Positions 1-11,284 of a stretch of 64,000 bases of DNA are shown piece after piece. The notes below the pieces were generated by a model that saw only the letters and a list, made by a program, of their open reading frames with translations, searched no databases and was not told the DNA's origin. The stretch's first letter is position 1. Each line of letters opens with the position of its first letter. A program made the translations under genes and the position numbers. This DNA comes from Scytalidium lignicola (Eukaryota > Ascomycota > Leotiomycetes), in the NCBI GenBank assembly GCA_002812745.2, contig NCSJ02000034.1, positions 148,157 through 212,156 on the forward strand. The letters run 5' to 3'.

Positions 1-1179
1 GTCTTTAGCTTTGCGAGACCAGAACGCGAATCGTCGTCCACCGGGGATTGAATCATCCTCCATCATATGAAGCTGCATCCTCTCGCCGTCTAGTTTCTCT
101 TCAATCCAGAACTCGGGATCCTCCTCTGTTGGCCTCATACTATCAACCATCTTCTGGAATGAATGCATTTGGAACTGTGCAAGTTGTGGCTGAAAACATT
201 GCATAAGAGCTATCCCGGCTTCATCCCCTTCTAGTCGAATTGAGGGATCTGTCAACTCCCAGCAGACTCTCCGCAGACTTGAAGATACGCTGAAAAGTGC
301 TTCACCATCGGGATGCCATAACTGTAAGCTGGTTAGACCAGAAACTATAATTCGAAACGTCTGTACATACGTCTAGGAAGGTTTTCTCTGTAGCTCCAAC
401 TTTCATCTGTCTAAGGATCATTCGAATCAACCACATCATTTCAGTAGCATTCATTCTTCCATAAAACGTCTCAAATATTTGTTGCTGCTGGTCTTCTTTC
501 TGAGCAACCGAGAGCTTATCGAGTAATTCATTGACCTCTGCAATCCTCATATCTCCCGGATCTGATCTCATTTGGCGCTTTGATAGGACTTCATAGCACC
601 TTCCTCCAAAATCTCCGGCAACTCGACTGGCTGCAGTCGCTCCTGGTAACTTCCACTTGAGCAGAGTGGTTGCATCCTCCGAGTTCCTGTCGAGTTTGAG
701 AACTTTCACTAAAACCTTGGCGATCGTGGCCTCTTTCATACCATACATAGCCCGGTCTCGGTCTTTCTCGGGAATTATGAGGCGTAGTGCTGGATAGAAG
801 TCATCTCCAACCTCATTGCGCCACCTAGTCATGAATCGTACTATGATATTTCGCCGAATCTCATGCGGGGAGAGATTCTTTGGACCGTGTGGGCCCTTCT
901 TAGCACGAGCCGCAGTTGGACCAGTTGGACGTTTTTTATTCTCATTTAGAGGGTTGAAGAGAAATGTATAGAGTTCATGAAAAGGCAGTGTTTTGGAATG
1001 ATTGTGTGGCCGGTTTGGATATCTTTCATTTTACTTAGCTTATGCTAAGTATGAAAATTAAAAAATATGGCTTACTTTTGATCCAGCTCTTGTTGAGCTT
1101 CTGGCCCACCATACTGGCGCTCATCTTCCTCTATAGCCTCTGCATCCGGTGCTTTGCTATTTCTTCTACTTGACGACAT
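1..1179 (-). CDS. LIG4: DNA ligase IV, N-terminal part (cut by window edge)
   Basis: ATP-dependent DNA ligase that seals double-strand breaks in non-homologous end joining in the nucleus. I read exons 1179-1076, 1022-371 and 321-1, with introns of 53 nt (1023-1075) and 49 nt (322-370). The protein starts MSSSRRNSKAPDAEA, carries the helical DNA-binding domain (about residues 60-250), and reaches the nucleotidyltransferase motif EEKLDGER, whose lysine (about residue 328) is the adenylated residue in this family. The gene runs off the left edge, so the OB-fold and BRCT repeats that bind XRCC4/Lif1 are not visible. Identification rests on family recall of the motif and flanking residues. The start is the only ATG before the conserved N-terminus. 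Confidence 0.93.
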
Positions 1180-1554
1180 TGTCTCAACCTTTGATATGAC
1201 GTAATGTAAGGATGAAGCTAACTACTAAGCATCGATAAATTAACAAGTAAAATTAAGCTGATTATAGAGTCTCTTAATAAAGACACCTTGACTGTGTCAT
1301 GTAATAATCTACATGTTGGTTGAAACCAATAATTAAAGTCAACTAGTCAAGGCAGACGCGTTTGACCATTAGCATCATAGTCGAACCAGTCACGAGCTTG
1401 GCACGTAGGCACGTGATTCTCTGTAAATACCCACCAGTCTTTTAATTTGAACCTTAATCCTTTCAAGACGTAGATTCATGATCTCATATGGGTCATTTCT
1501 CTCTTTTGTGGCGTATGTTCATGGTTGTATCTCTCTTACTTCATACGTTTTAAC
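1180..1554. other. Intergenic: LIG4 upstream / RAM2 downstream
   Basis: About 375 nt between two minus-strand genes. It should hold the LIG4 promoter and the RAM2 3' end. It is AT-rich and shows no ORF or RNA gene that I can support. Confidence 0.5.
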
Positions 1555-2603
1555 CTACGCTGTAACCTGCCCTTCCTTCAACAAACCCCTTTTCCAATCC
1601 CAATAATTCTTCCTAATCCCATCATACTTGTCACCTAAAAGCATCAATGCCGTATCCGCCTGCTCAGCCCTTCCATCTTCAGCCCAGATATCAGCCAATA
1701 AATCTAATGCGTGGCTGCTCTTTACATCTTCCTCTCCATCCTTAGGGATCTTCACAAATTCACCCGCAAACTGCTCCACAGTACTCAACTTCCTCCCTCC
1801 CTTTCTTAACACTCCTCTCAGATAGTTCCAAGGACTTGGATTCTGCGGCGCTTCGTATGCTGCAGCTTTAGCGAAATCGACCTCTCGGTCTATGATCTCC
1901 TTTGGAATTTTCGGGTCATGCTCAGTGGCTTTGCTGCCTGGAGTACTATATTTAGGATCAGAGAACACGAGGAAGAAGCGCTGGGACCAAGCACTGTTGT
2001 TTCTGACATCCTTGCGTAGAAGTGCTTCAATCGACCGGAGCTCCTCTCCGTCAAACATGTTCAGCTTTCGCACGAGATATTGTCTGTAACTCCACACGTG
2101 GTAGTTCTTCGAATCTTCGTCGAACATCTCGGTCATGAAAGCGACTTCTGATTCCCTCAAGGCTTCGAGATCAGACGAAGAGGAGGACACGTTTGGGTAT
2201 ATATAGTCAATGAGGGTCTGGCGATGATGCCATATTTGATAGTTTTTTTGGTTCTCAAGCGCTACCTCGTTAACCCACTCTAGTTCTTCTTTAATGGGCA
2301 TCTTCAGTGCGAAGATGGTGGAGGCTCGATATAACCAGACCGTATAATGCGCAGCATTCATCGATATGATGTGGTCTGTCAGATCTAATACCCGTTTTGA
2401 GTGTTCTCCTGCAGCCATAACTGCTCGGAGGTACCCCATTGCTTCCTCATGTCAGCTAAGAGAATAAATTTCAGGGGCATCGTAGCACAATTACCTTCTG
2501 CATATTCATCCGAATAGGCAATGGCAGCTAAAGCTCCTTCTCCATCATCTTGTGGGATTGGTACAACGTCCTCCCATAGGGGATCGGATTCATATCTGCC
2601 CAT
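1555..2603 (-). CDS. RAM2: Protein farnesyltransferase / geranylgeranyltransferase I alpha subunit
   Basis: Shared alpha subunit of the cytosolic CAAX prenyltransferases, which attach farnesyl or geranylgeranyl to Ras- and Rho-type proteins. Exons are 2603-2495 and 2441-1555 with a 53-nt intron (2442-2494); 331 residues, close to the usual fungal length. Joining gives the conserved YAEAMGYLRAVM. Repeated PPTA motifs are visible: NYQIWHHRQ, NYHVWSYRQ, NSAWSQRFF and NPSPWNYLRG, each with the Trp and Arg that contact the beta subunit. The acceptor ends GAAG. A different, more canonical acceptor would break the frame, so this choice is forced by the reading frame. Confidence 0.94.
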
Positions 2604-3510
2604 GTTTAGGTCTGGTTGTAGCCAATTCTTTGGCGTCCTCAGATTCCTTATTCGTCTAACTTTTCAAAGCTGGCTGCGACTTAGATTTTCCCTCTCAAAA
2701 AGAATTCACCTCCTCCTTGTCGGATCTCTAGATATATTTATCAATGTCAATATTTGTTGTAATACTCAAGGCTCTGGATAGATCTTCCTTCGCTTAGTTG
2801 TACCCGAAACCTTCTTGCTGAAGTAGAGAAGCAATAGATCCTTTGCTAATTCTGGGTCTTCGGCAAGTACTGTAGTTAGCTGTATCAAGGCCTACTACAA
2901 TTGAGAACCCTTTACGTCTTTAACAGGGAGGCAAGGACACAAGCTGTATATTCGTACTTCTGATGCGGGGTCGATTTGTTGACAACACGTTAGATGAGGG
3001 TGTTACAACAGACAAAGAGATGATATTAGACAGAGAAGCCAGCGAGTTTGAATATTAATTAGAAAACACGCAGTTGTTAGACTTCTATAATGCGAGCTGT
3101 CATGCTTTTGATCATCTTAGAATGTGTGATTTCTACTTGGCGGGGTTGGAGAAGGCGACGAATCCCACAGCCTTGTCGCTCGCCAAAACCCAGAACAATA
3201 CTAAGAGCATCAAAGAAAAACCAACAGTAAAGAGTTTTTAACAATATGAGAGATCAATTACGGGCAGTAGAGCGACTAAACTAATACATTAAAACATTAA
3301 GCCAAAGCCATCCTATGTTGCCCTATATAATCCATAATTATTGGCCCATTCCCAATTACGCACCTGACTCAGATAGTATGCTAATGTACAACAGAGGCTC
3401 GAGTGAAGTATCTACGTTGATATCAATGATGGTATACACAACCAGTAGACTTGAGATTCAGAATGCAGCCCGAGCTTTGCCGTAAAACTCGATATGCCGT
3501 TGCCAGCGTA
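2604..3510. other. Intergenic between RAM2 and ERG12
   Basis: About 0.9 kb holding the RAM2 promoter and the ERG12 3' region. There are short ORFs on both strands but none with a recognisable motif or a codon pattern that I trust. One TACTGTA heptamer lies at 2868-2874. Confidence 0.5.
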
Positions 3511-5198
3511 TTATTCGTTTTCCACCCGCCAGAATTTCCATGCATCCCTCTCTCCTTCCCCTTTTACGCCAACCAATTCTTCGACGCCTTCAATGCCATT
3601 GGCGTTCAGAAACTTCTCCTGATCGATTTCCTGCCCCCCCACGTCATCCTCTTCACCGCCATTTTTTATTACGGCAGGCCACAGCACGCCGATACCATCA
3701 CATCCCAGAGTGACTTTAAACCTCCCGTAGCCTTCCGAATCTAAGGTTCTTTCTAACCGCTCCAACTTCTCATCCGATACTCCTGGCTTCAATAATGTAA
3801 TAGCACATCCGCCACCACCTGCACCAGTCAACTTCGTCCAGCCAATACCTTCGTGATCCACCAATTCTCGTATTCGTTCTAGTCGTGGATGTGATACACC
3901 CAGAGCCACGAGAAGGCCATGGTTAACGGTCATTAGTTTTCCCATATCCTCGACACACGATAATTGAGCAGGATCAAAGTCTTCATTGGATATCAGCTCT
4001 TCGGCTGAATCTGTGACCTTGTCTATTGCATGTAGTATGGATTCCGTTATCTCTGGAAGCGTCTTCTTCAGCCGTCCTACTTTTGCAACCTCCGCTGCTG
4101 TAGATTTCGGTGTTTTTGTATCCACCAGTAAAAGAGGTAGCTCTGGGAAGTCCCACAAAGCCTTCACGAGAGGTGGCTTTGTATAATCTGGTCTCTGGAA
4201 AAGCACACCCTTGCCTTGGGTAACCACGGTGTTATCTATGCCAGAAGGATTTCCATGGATGCACATTTCACCCACGAATGCCCAGCGGTTTATGCGTTCA
4301 ACTTGGAGACGGGCTTCTTCAGATGGTTGATCCGGATGTGGTCCAGAAAGGGTCCGGATTTGTAGAAGAAGGGCGGCAGCCAAGCAAACAGAAATCGAAG
4401 CACTGCTGCCGAGTCCAGCGCCAATTGGTAAGGTTGATCGTAGAGTATATAAGCATGCCGGAAATGACTGCGAGCCTAGAGACAACAAAAGGTATAGGAA
4501 GGCCATTGCAGAGTTGTGGTGGACTTTGCGAATATCATCTGGCTGGTCTTTGGAGACATCGGCAAGGTGGGGCTTCATAGCTGCAAGGAGCTCAGGATCA
4601 AGAGACGTGACAAGATCATAGTAATACTTCTTCTTGCCAGGCTGAGAGAATGTTGACCATGGGAGATCATCGATATTCCATGTGTGGGATAGGTTTATGT
4701 CAGGGAATCGTAAAGAAATCGTCCGTTTTGATTTTGACAAGGCCGTCACGAGGAGATATGATCGCAAGGATATAGCTGCCGCAACAGATTTCTGGGAGGA
4801 GAAAAAATGGTAAGTTTTCTGAAATACCTTGTAGCAAGAGGTTTACCTCAACGCACCTTTCCATGGACCACCGCATGTTCGCCGAAGACAATGAGCTTTC
4901 CTGGAGCAGAGACCATAAAAGCCGGCATCAAAGGGGCAGATTGTTTCCTTTCGACACGCAACTTCTTCATCGCCTTGGTTGCTCCATTAACCTTCTTGCT
5001 AGGAGTGTCATTACGGCTGTCCTTGATGCCATTTGCGTCGCCATGCCGCTGGGACATGTCGAGAACTGGAGATCCTACCGGGCTGGTCGTCGCAGGTGTC
5101 GTAATGTCGAGAGACGCGTTACTTGAGCTTGACCAGGAATGGGCACTAGAGTTGCGTGGCTTAGCACTGAATTGGCGGTTTGGCGCGGAACTGGTCAT
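3511..5198 (-). CDS. ERG12: Mevalonate kinase
   Basis: Phosphorylates mevalonate with ATP in the isoprenoid/ergosterol pathway. Exons are 5198-4857 and 4791-3511, with a 65-nt intron (4792-4856); 540 residues. GHMP-kinase motifs are clear: substrate motif SAPGKLIVFGEHAVVHG (about 97-113), ATP loop PIGAGLGSSAS (about 236-246) and C-terminal KLTGAGGGGCA. HGNPSGIDNTV is the family's second substrate motif. The first 90 residues are low-complexity and Ser/Thr-rich. The start could instead be the in-frame Met at about residue 91 or 95, which would give a length nearer the yeast enzyme. An isolated N next to a 12-A run lies upstream at 5441 and does not touch this reading frame. Confidence 0.93.
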
Positions 5199-6326
5199 TG
5201 CACAGAAAGCATGTTCTCCGTCCGACCACGTCCAGAGTGGTGGTGGTGATGTCGAGGGCGAGGAAGGACGATGGAAGAAGTCCAGGTGACGGACTTCCCC
5301 ATTTCCTGGTACTGTAATTTGGGGATATTCTACCAAGGGGCGTGCACAAAAAGTCCCCCTAGTGGCTGATAGGAAGAACCCTGCCGGACAAGGGATAAAG
5401 GCTTGGGAGGGGATTTTAGCCAGGGGGATTCTCCCTCTCCNAAAAAAAAAAAACCTACGCACGGATAAAGGTACCGAAGTCTCAGCGACTCTTGGCCCCT
5501 CACAGTGCGACAATAATTGATGATCTCCACGTCCTGTGGCGAATACAGGAAATAAGTTATGGTCCGTCCTAAAAGCAGTATCGCTTTCTATGGCTCAAAT
5601 TCCCGCATACTGTTTTACGATTCATTATTACAGAAGCAATCTAGTCAAAATACGCTGTCCCACGCCCTCTAGGAACCCTCTGCTCTATGCGGATTTAAAG
5701 CGCTCATAGTTGAATTGTTGTCTTCGATCTTCAGTGCTTGATTTCGGGTCTAGATTCCGAATCTACTGCGCACAAAATCCACCAATCGCCCTGTGCTTGG
5801 CCAGCTCATGGTACTGTAATACACAATTATATCCTTGCAACATCGCGACTTACCATTAATAAGAGAAGCCTGATTGTGAAGGAACCTATCTGGCCACCGT
5901 ACCGAGGCTGGACCAATTGTTGGACGATGCAACTCCTGTAGTATAGAAACATCTCGCTGTGCAAAACTAGAAGGTGTGGGTACATGTTATCTCTTGCATA
6001 GCGGAATATAGGTATCAGTTAGGCTGAAAAGCTGTGCCCTCCCTTTTCTCTTTACGTTACATTTCAGCTCACTTCGCAAGTCAAGCAGCACATAGAGAAC
6101 AGCTTTGATCTTTAAGAGGTTGGATAACAGAACTAGTTGCAGTAAATTGGTTCCACATGTAACTCCGCTTGCAGTCACTGGCTCCTGTCACAAAACGAAA
6201 CAAAATAGATTGACACCAAATGTAATGCACCTGATACCTGACTGCGCACTAGTGTACACATCGACATGATTCTATATTTCCTTTGTACAATCAACCGATT
6301 TCGGCCCCGCTTCGTACCGCGTCTAT
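5199..6326. other. Intergenic: ERG12 upstream / IDH1 downstream
   Basis: About 1.1 kb, with one N at 5441 followed by a run of A. Two TACTGTA heptamers lie at 5310-5316 and 5812-5818. I see no supportable gene. Confidence 0.5.
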
Positions 6327-7581
6327 CTACATCTTATCCAAGACCGCTCTGGTGAATTCGTGGGTGCTGTTGACGCCTCCCATATCGCGAGTTCTTACCT
6401 TGCTGTGAAAATCGTTAGCATTATACATATAAGCGTACGGGAAATGAATACTAACCCTTCAGCAATAACGTCATAAACAGCCTTTGATATGCGGTTCGCA
6501 TGGTCATCAAGACCAAGATGTCTCAGGAGCATAGAACCGGAGAGGATCATGGCCGTTGGGTTGGCTTGGTCCTTACCCTTGATATCAAGACCGACGTGTC
6601 TGCATCCTGGCTCGAAAACAGCAACATCACGACCCATGTTGCAGCCTGGAACAATACCTGGTCCACCAACAAGGGCTGCACCAACGTTAGACAAGATACC
6701 TCCGTACAAGTTGGGCATAACCATGACATCGAATTGTTGTGGCCGCGACACGCACTGCATGGAAGCGTTATCAACAATCATGTCGTTTGTCTCTAAGGTA
6801 GGATAATCCTTCGCAACGGCATTGAAGGTGTTGCGGAAAAGACCATCTGCTAGCTTCATGATATTTGCCTTGTGGATACAGGTGACCTTCTTGCGGTTGT
6901 TGGCCAAAGCAAATGCAAACGCAAACTTGGCGATACGCTCTGACTTGGCTCGAGTAATGATCTTAAGCGATTCGACGACACCAGGAACGGACTGATGCTC
7001 GAGACCAGAATATTCACCCTCGGTGTTCTCTCGGATGATGCATAGGTCGACGTTGTTATGACGAGTCTGGTAGCCAGGAATGTTCTTGATCAGGACGATT
7101 GAGGCGTAGATGTCGAGCTCTTGACGCAGAGCTACGTTGAAAGATTGGTGGCCGGATCTTTCGATTGGTGTGTGCAAGATACCCTTCAATCCAAGCTTGT
7201 TTCTCTTCAATGAGGCAATTGACTCCCTGAACAGCTCCTCGGAGTGTTTGTTACCGGATTCTACACCGGAGACATTGATTTGCTCCCACTCAACTGGGAC
7301 ATTATCTGCCTTGAAGATAGTCTTGACGGATTCGGCAACTTCGGCGCCAATACCGTCACCAGGGATCAAAGTTACTGTGTATTTGCCTCCATATTTAGTC
7401 GGCTTGAAGATATCGCTCTGCACGGTCGCAAATGCTCGAGTGGAAGCTGGGCATGAAGCTTGAGAGGACCGCAGAAGGATCTGATAAGAAGAACCTGCTA
7501 GTTAGCTATGATGTCATGCCATTGGCAGCTCTCCAAATGAAAACACACCTGGGCCGATCGTGCGGAGCTGCGAGATAACAT
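6327..7581 (-). CDS. IDH1: NAD-dependent isocitrate dehydrogenase subunit 1, mitochondrial
   Basis: Subunit of the mitochondrial octamer that converts isocitrate to 2-oxoglutarate with NAD in the TCA cycle. Exons are 7581-7549 (33 nt), 7480-6456 and 6402-6327; 377 residues. The N-terminus MLSRSSARSAQILLRSS is Arg/Ser-rich, as expected for a mitochondrial presequence. The core shows VTLIPGDGIGAEV, IRENTEGEYSGLEH, HKANIMKL, VDNASMQ and HVGLDIKG. The substrate segment reads HTPIERSGHQSFNVALR, matching the regulatory IDH1 type and not the catalytic IDH2 type. The exon-2 acceptor is the second of two AGs; the first would shift the frame. It is divergent from the CLC gene. Confidence 0.94.
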
Positions 7582-8052
7582 TTTGAACGACGGGTATATG
7601 TTCAAATTACTTGTGATGTGCAAATTCGTCGTCCATAAAGGTTTGAGAGTAAACCGCGGGCGAACGCGGGCATTTGGGCTAGAAAAAAACCCGCCTTTCC
7701 TGTTTTAGAACCCGGCGAACCGGAACGGCAGCGCTGCGTCTTTGGTTCATTCGCGAATAGCTATCTACGACATCATTGAGCAGATAATCTGGCCTTTCAA
7801 AAGTTGCAGAACAAGAAGAACAAGAATATTGCATAGTATACTCATTTATTTACTTATTAAATTAGACTTTAGATGTATTAAGATACACCACAATATTATG
7901 CGCATGCCGTCGCATTCCTGATCACGGGATCTCTCAAACGATACCCGTGCAACTAAAAGGCAACTAACTTGTAAATACCAACGATGGAACTTGACCAGTA
8001 AAGATACCGTGAAGGAGAGCTATAAAACTATGCGTAGCCCACAGACAGGGTC
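7582..8052. promoter_or_regulatory. Divergent promoter region IDH1 / CLC
   Basis: 471 nt between two start codons that face away from each other, so both promoters must lie here or overlap the 5' ends. I see no TATA box or factor site that I would name. A CG-rich patch (about 7655-7740) is followed by AT-rich sequence. Confidence 0.5.
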
Positions 8053-10844
8053 ATGACTTCACGATCCTCTTCCTTCTCTCTCCAAGGGCAACGCGTTCAA
8101 TCACGTCCATCCTTTAACCATCGCCTGTCCTCTGCGCTGTCGTATATAGAGAATGACGAAGCTGCATCGTCGCCGATAGCTGCTGATCGTCAGATTCACG
8201 AGGAGATTGAGGAAATCAAAAGATATGAAGTAATAATAATACACAATCATCTATTGCTAACAGTTTTGACTGATCTCTCATAGGACTTTACTACAATAGG
8301 TTATTTCCCTCGACACCCATACGCGACGACATAGACTAACAACCCACTATAGACTGGGTACAAGATGCTGCGAAAGAGCAAGCTCGACGAAAAATACGAC
8401 GGAAAGAGACCGCAGGTTTCTTCGAGAGAGGTGGACGGGCAGGATGGAGATATAAGCTATGGCAATCCTACGATGCAGCTCAAGGCTGGATAGTCATGAC
8501 ACTAATTGGTTGGTGGCTTTTGCAATGCCCTCTAGAGAATTGGCGCTCATAATGATCTAGGGGCGGCGATCGGATTAAATGCTGCATTTTTAAATATTAT
8601 TACCGAGTGGTTGTCGGATATTAAGTTAGGATACTGCAAGACGGCGTTCTATCTTAATGAGAGCTTTTGTTGTTGGGGAGAAGACAACGGTAATATTGAA
8701 TCTCACAACTGGCTAGATTCCCCAGCTGATGGTAAAACAGGTTGCGATGACTGGCATCGATGGACCTCATTTGGCCCGGCCAACTACGCTTTATACATTA
8801 CAGTGGCTGTATGTCTCTTAAACTGTGGCGCTGATGAAGTTTACACTAATATTTCTAGACTATATTTGCTCTCACCTCTGCAGGACTTGTAAAATTATTT
8901 GCCCCGTATGCAGCCGGTTCTGGTATATCTGAGATCAAGTGCATCATTGCGGGGTTTGTCATGAAAGGCTTTCTAGGATTCTGGACCCTGGTCATCAAAT
9001 CTGTGGCTCTCCCACTTGCTATTGCGTCAGGTTTATCAGTTGGGAAAGAAGGGCCAAGCGTACATTACGCGGTTTGCACTGGAAACGTCATTTCAAGATT
9101 GTTTGATAGCTACCGACGAAGTGCATCAAAAACCCGGGAGATCTTGAGTGCTTGTGCGGCGGCTGGAGTCGCCGTTGCTTTTGGAAGTCCGATAGGAGGT
9201 GTCTTGTTCTCGTTGGAAGAGATGTCTTCTTACTTTCCTCTGAAGACCATGTGGCGCAGCTACTTTTGTGCCCTTGTTGCCACTGCAGTTCTATCTGCAA
9301 TGAATCCATTCCGGACAGGTCAACTGGTCATGTTTCAAGTTTCGTATGATCGCTCATGGCATTTTTTCGAGGTTGTATTTTTTATCATCCTGGGGGTATT
9401 CGGGGGTTTGTATGGAGCCATTGTCATAAAATGGAACTTACGAGCCCAAGCTTTCCGAAAGAAATATCTCGCCAAATATGCCTTACTCGAAGCTACATTA
9501 TTGGCAACGGCAACGGCAGTAATTTGCTATCCAAATATGTTTCTCAGGATAGATATGACAGAAAGTATGGAGATTTTGTTCCTGGAATGTGAAGGAGCAG
9601 AAGACTATAATGGACTCTGTGACAAGGAAAACAGATGGAGGATGATCCTTTCACTGTCTTTGGCAACCGTCATTCGAATTGTCCTGGTCATCATATCCTA
9701 CGGTTGCAAGGTTCCGGCCGGTATTTTTGTTCCATCTATGGCGATAGGAGCTTCATTTGGTAGAACGGTCGGCATTATGGTCCAGGCACTTCACGAAGCA
9801 TCGCCAGGATCCGTATTCTTTTCGGCATGTGAGCCGGATGTACCATGTATAACCCCAGGAACTTATGCTTTTCTAGGAGCAGCAGCAGCGTTGAGTGGTA
9901 TCATGCATCTCACAGTTTCCGTGGTGGTGATCATGTTCGAATTAACAGGAGCCTTGACATACATATTACCGACCATGATTGTTGTCGGTGTTACAAAAGC
10001 AGTGAGTGAACTGTTTGGAAAGGGAGGGATAGCAGATAGGATGATTTGGTTCAATGGCTTCCCTTTCCTAGATGCCAAAGAAGAACACACCTTTGGGGTC
10101 CCAGTTTCGCAGGCTATGATCAGCGACGTTGTTGCTCTACCTAGCACCAACCTTTGCTTGAGCGATGTCGAGAAACTCCTCCAAGAAGGCAAATACCAAG
10201 GTTTTCCTATAGTGGAAGATGCACACTCGAAAATACTAGTTGGATATATTGGGAGGACAGAGCTCGGATATGCGATTACTCGGCTTAAGAAGGATCGGTC
10301 TATAAGTCCTTCAGCAAAGTGCTACTTTACGTCTCTTGGATCGTTTGACTCGATGACACCAGTCACTCCCGGTGTTCCATCTGATGCTACCCCATTAACA
10401 CCTGTCGACTTCAGTCGATTTATAGATGCAACCCCAGTTACAGTACATCCTCGCCTCCCTCTTGAAACCGTAATGGAACTCTTCCGAAAGATTGGACCCC
10501 GTGTCATTCTTATCGAGCACCACGGAAAACTCTCCGGACTAGTCACAGTGAAAGACTGCCTGAAGTACCAATTCAAAGCCGAAGCGAGTGAAAATCCTCG
10601 TGATGATAGACAACTTGTTGAGAGCCAGGAACGTCTTTGGAACGTCCTCAGGTCGACTGGAACATGGGTTTCGGATCGAATCTCTCGTATTTCTGGTGAT
10701 CGGGTTAGACTGCACACTCCAGATCTCCAGTATTCAGGTTTTGGGCGTAGAGGTAGCAACAACACTATTGCTAGTCCAAGCATGGATATGATGGATGGAA
10801 CGGAAGATCTTGACGATGAAGGCGTTGAATTGGAGGATAGATGA
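8053..10844 (+). CDS. CLC-family chloride channel / Cl-/H+ antiporter (GEF1/ClC-3 type)
   Basis: Integral membrane chloride transporter, probably on Golgi or endosomal membranes by analogy with yeast Gef1. Exons are 8053-8229, 8284-8299 (16 nt), 8353-8508, 8561-8808 and 8859-10844; 860 residues. Selectivity motifs are GSGIS (219-223), GKEGP with the gating glutamate E263, GIFVPSMAIGASFGR, and FSLEEM whose second Glu (E320) is at the proton-glutamate position, which argues for an exchanger and not a channel. Two C-terminal CBS domains follow (VSQAMISDVVALPS and IDATPVTVHPRLPLE regions). The 16-nt exon is needed to keep the conserved RYEDFTTIDWVQD in frame. Confidence 0.93.
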
Positions 10845-11284
10845 ACATTAGGATATACCACGCATTTTTGTATGATTATTACTACTTTGGATATGGGCAT
10901 CACGATCAATTAGAGGGAATACAGAGTTAATGGGTTACGGGGTATATAAAAATACCCCAGATATCAACCTATCTCTAGGTTCTAAAAATTAATTTTCTTC
11001 TACTGGAAAGTAAAGGTATTGAGTAGTATCTTCTGGGTTGTGAAAATTAAGATAAATCATGCCACAGTAATTGTAACTGAGATCTGCTGTATCCTTTTCG
11101 AATATATAACTTTCATCTTTCCCGAGCAGAAATGTCCAATATTCATTTAAGAAAGGAATCAAATACTCAAGTATAGTCATTAATATCAAATCAACTTCTG
11201 TTTTTTTATAATGCATCAATATCACCCGTATATTCCACTAAAAGAGCCTGAGAGAAAAAAAATGTGAGAGCGGGAAGTTCTTTT
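10845..11284. terminator. Convergent 3' region of CLC and beta-mannosidase
   Basis: 440 nt between two genes that end toward each other. It is AT-rich and suits two polyadenylation regions. A 78-codon minus-strand ORF (10989-11225) has no recognisable feature and I do not call it. Confidence 0.45.

Noticed and set aside
4848..5513. 221-codon ORF extending the ERG12 first exon upstream through the N
   Set aside because: The part before 5198 passes a poly-A run and the N and has no family similarity; the Met at 5198 or a later one is more sensible.
10989..11225. 78-codon minus-strand ORF in the CLC/mannosidase spacer
   Set aside because: No recognisable feature, AT-driven composition and a position within two 3' regions. 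It could be a decayed gene but cannot be supported.
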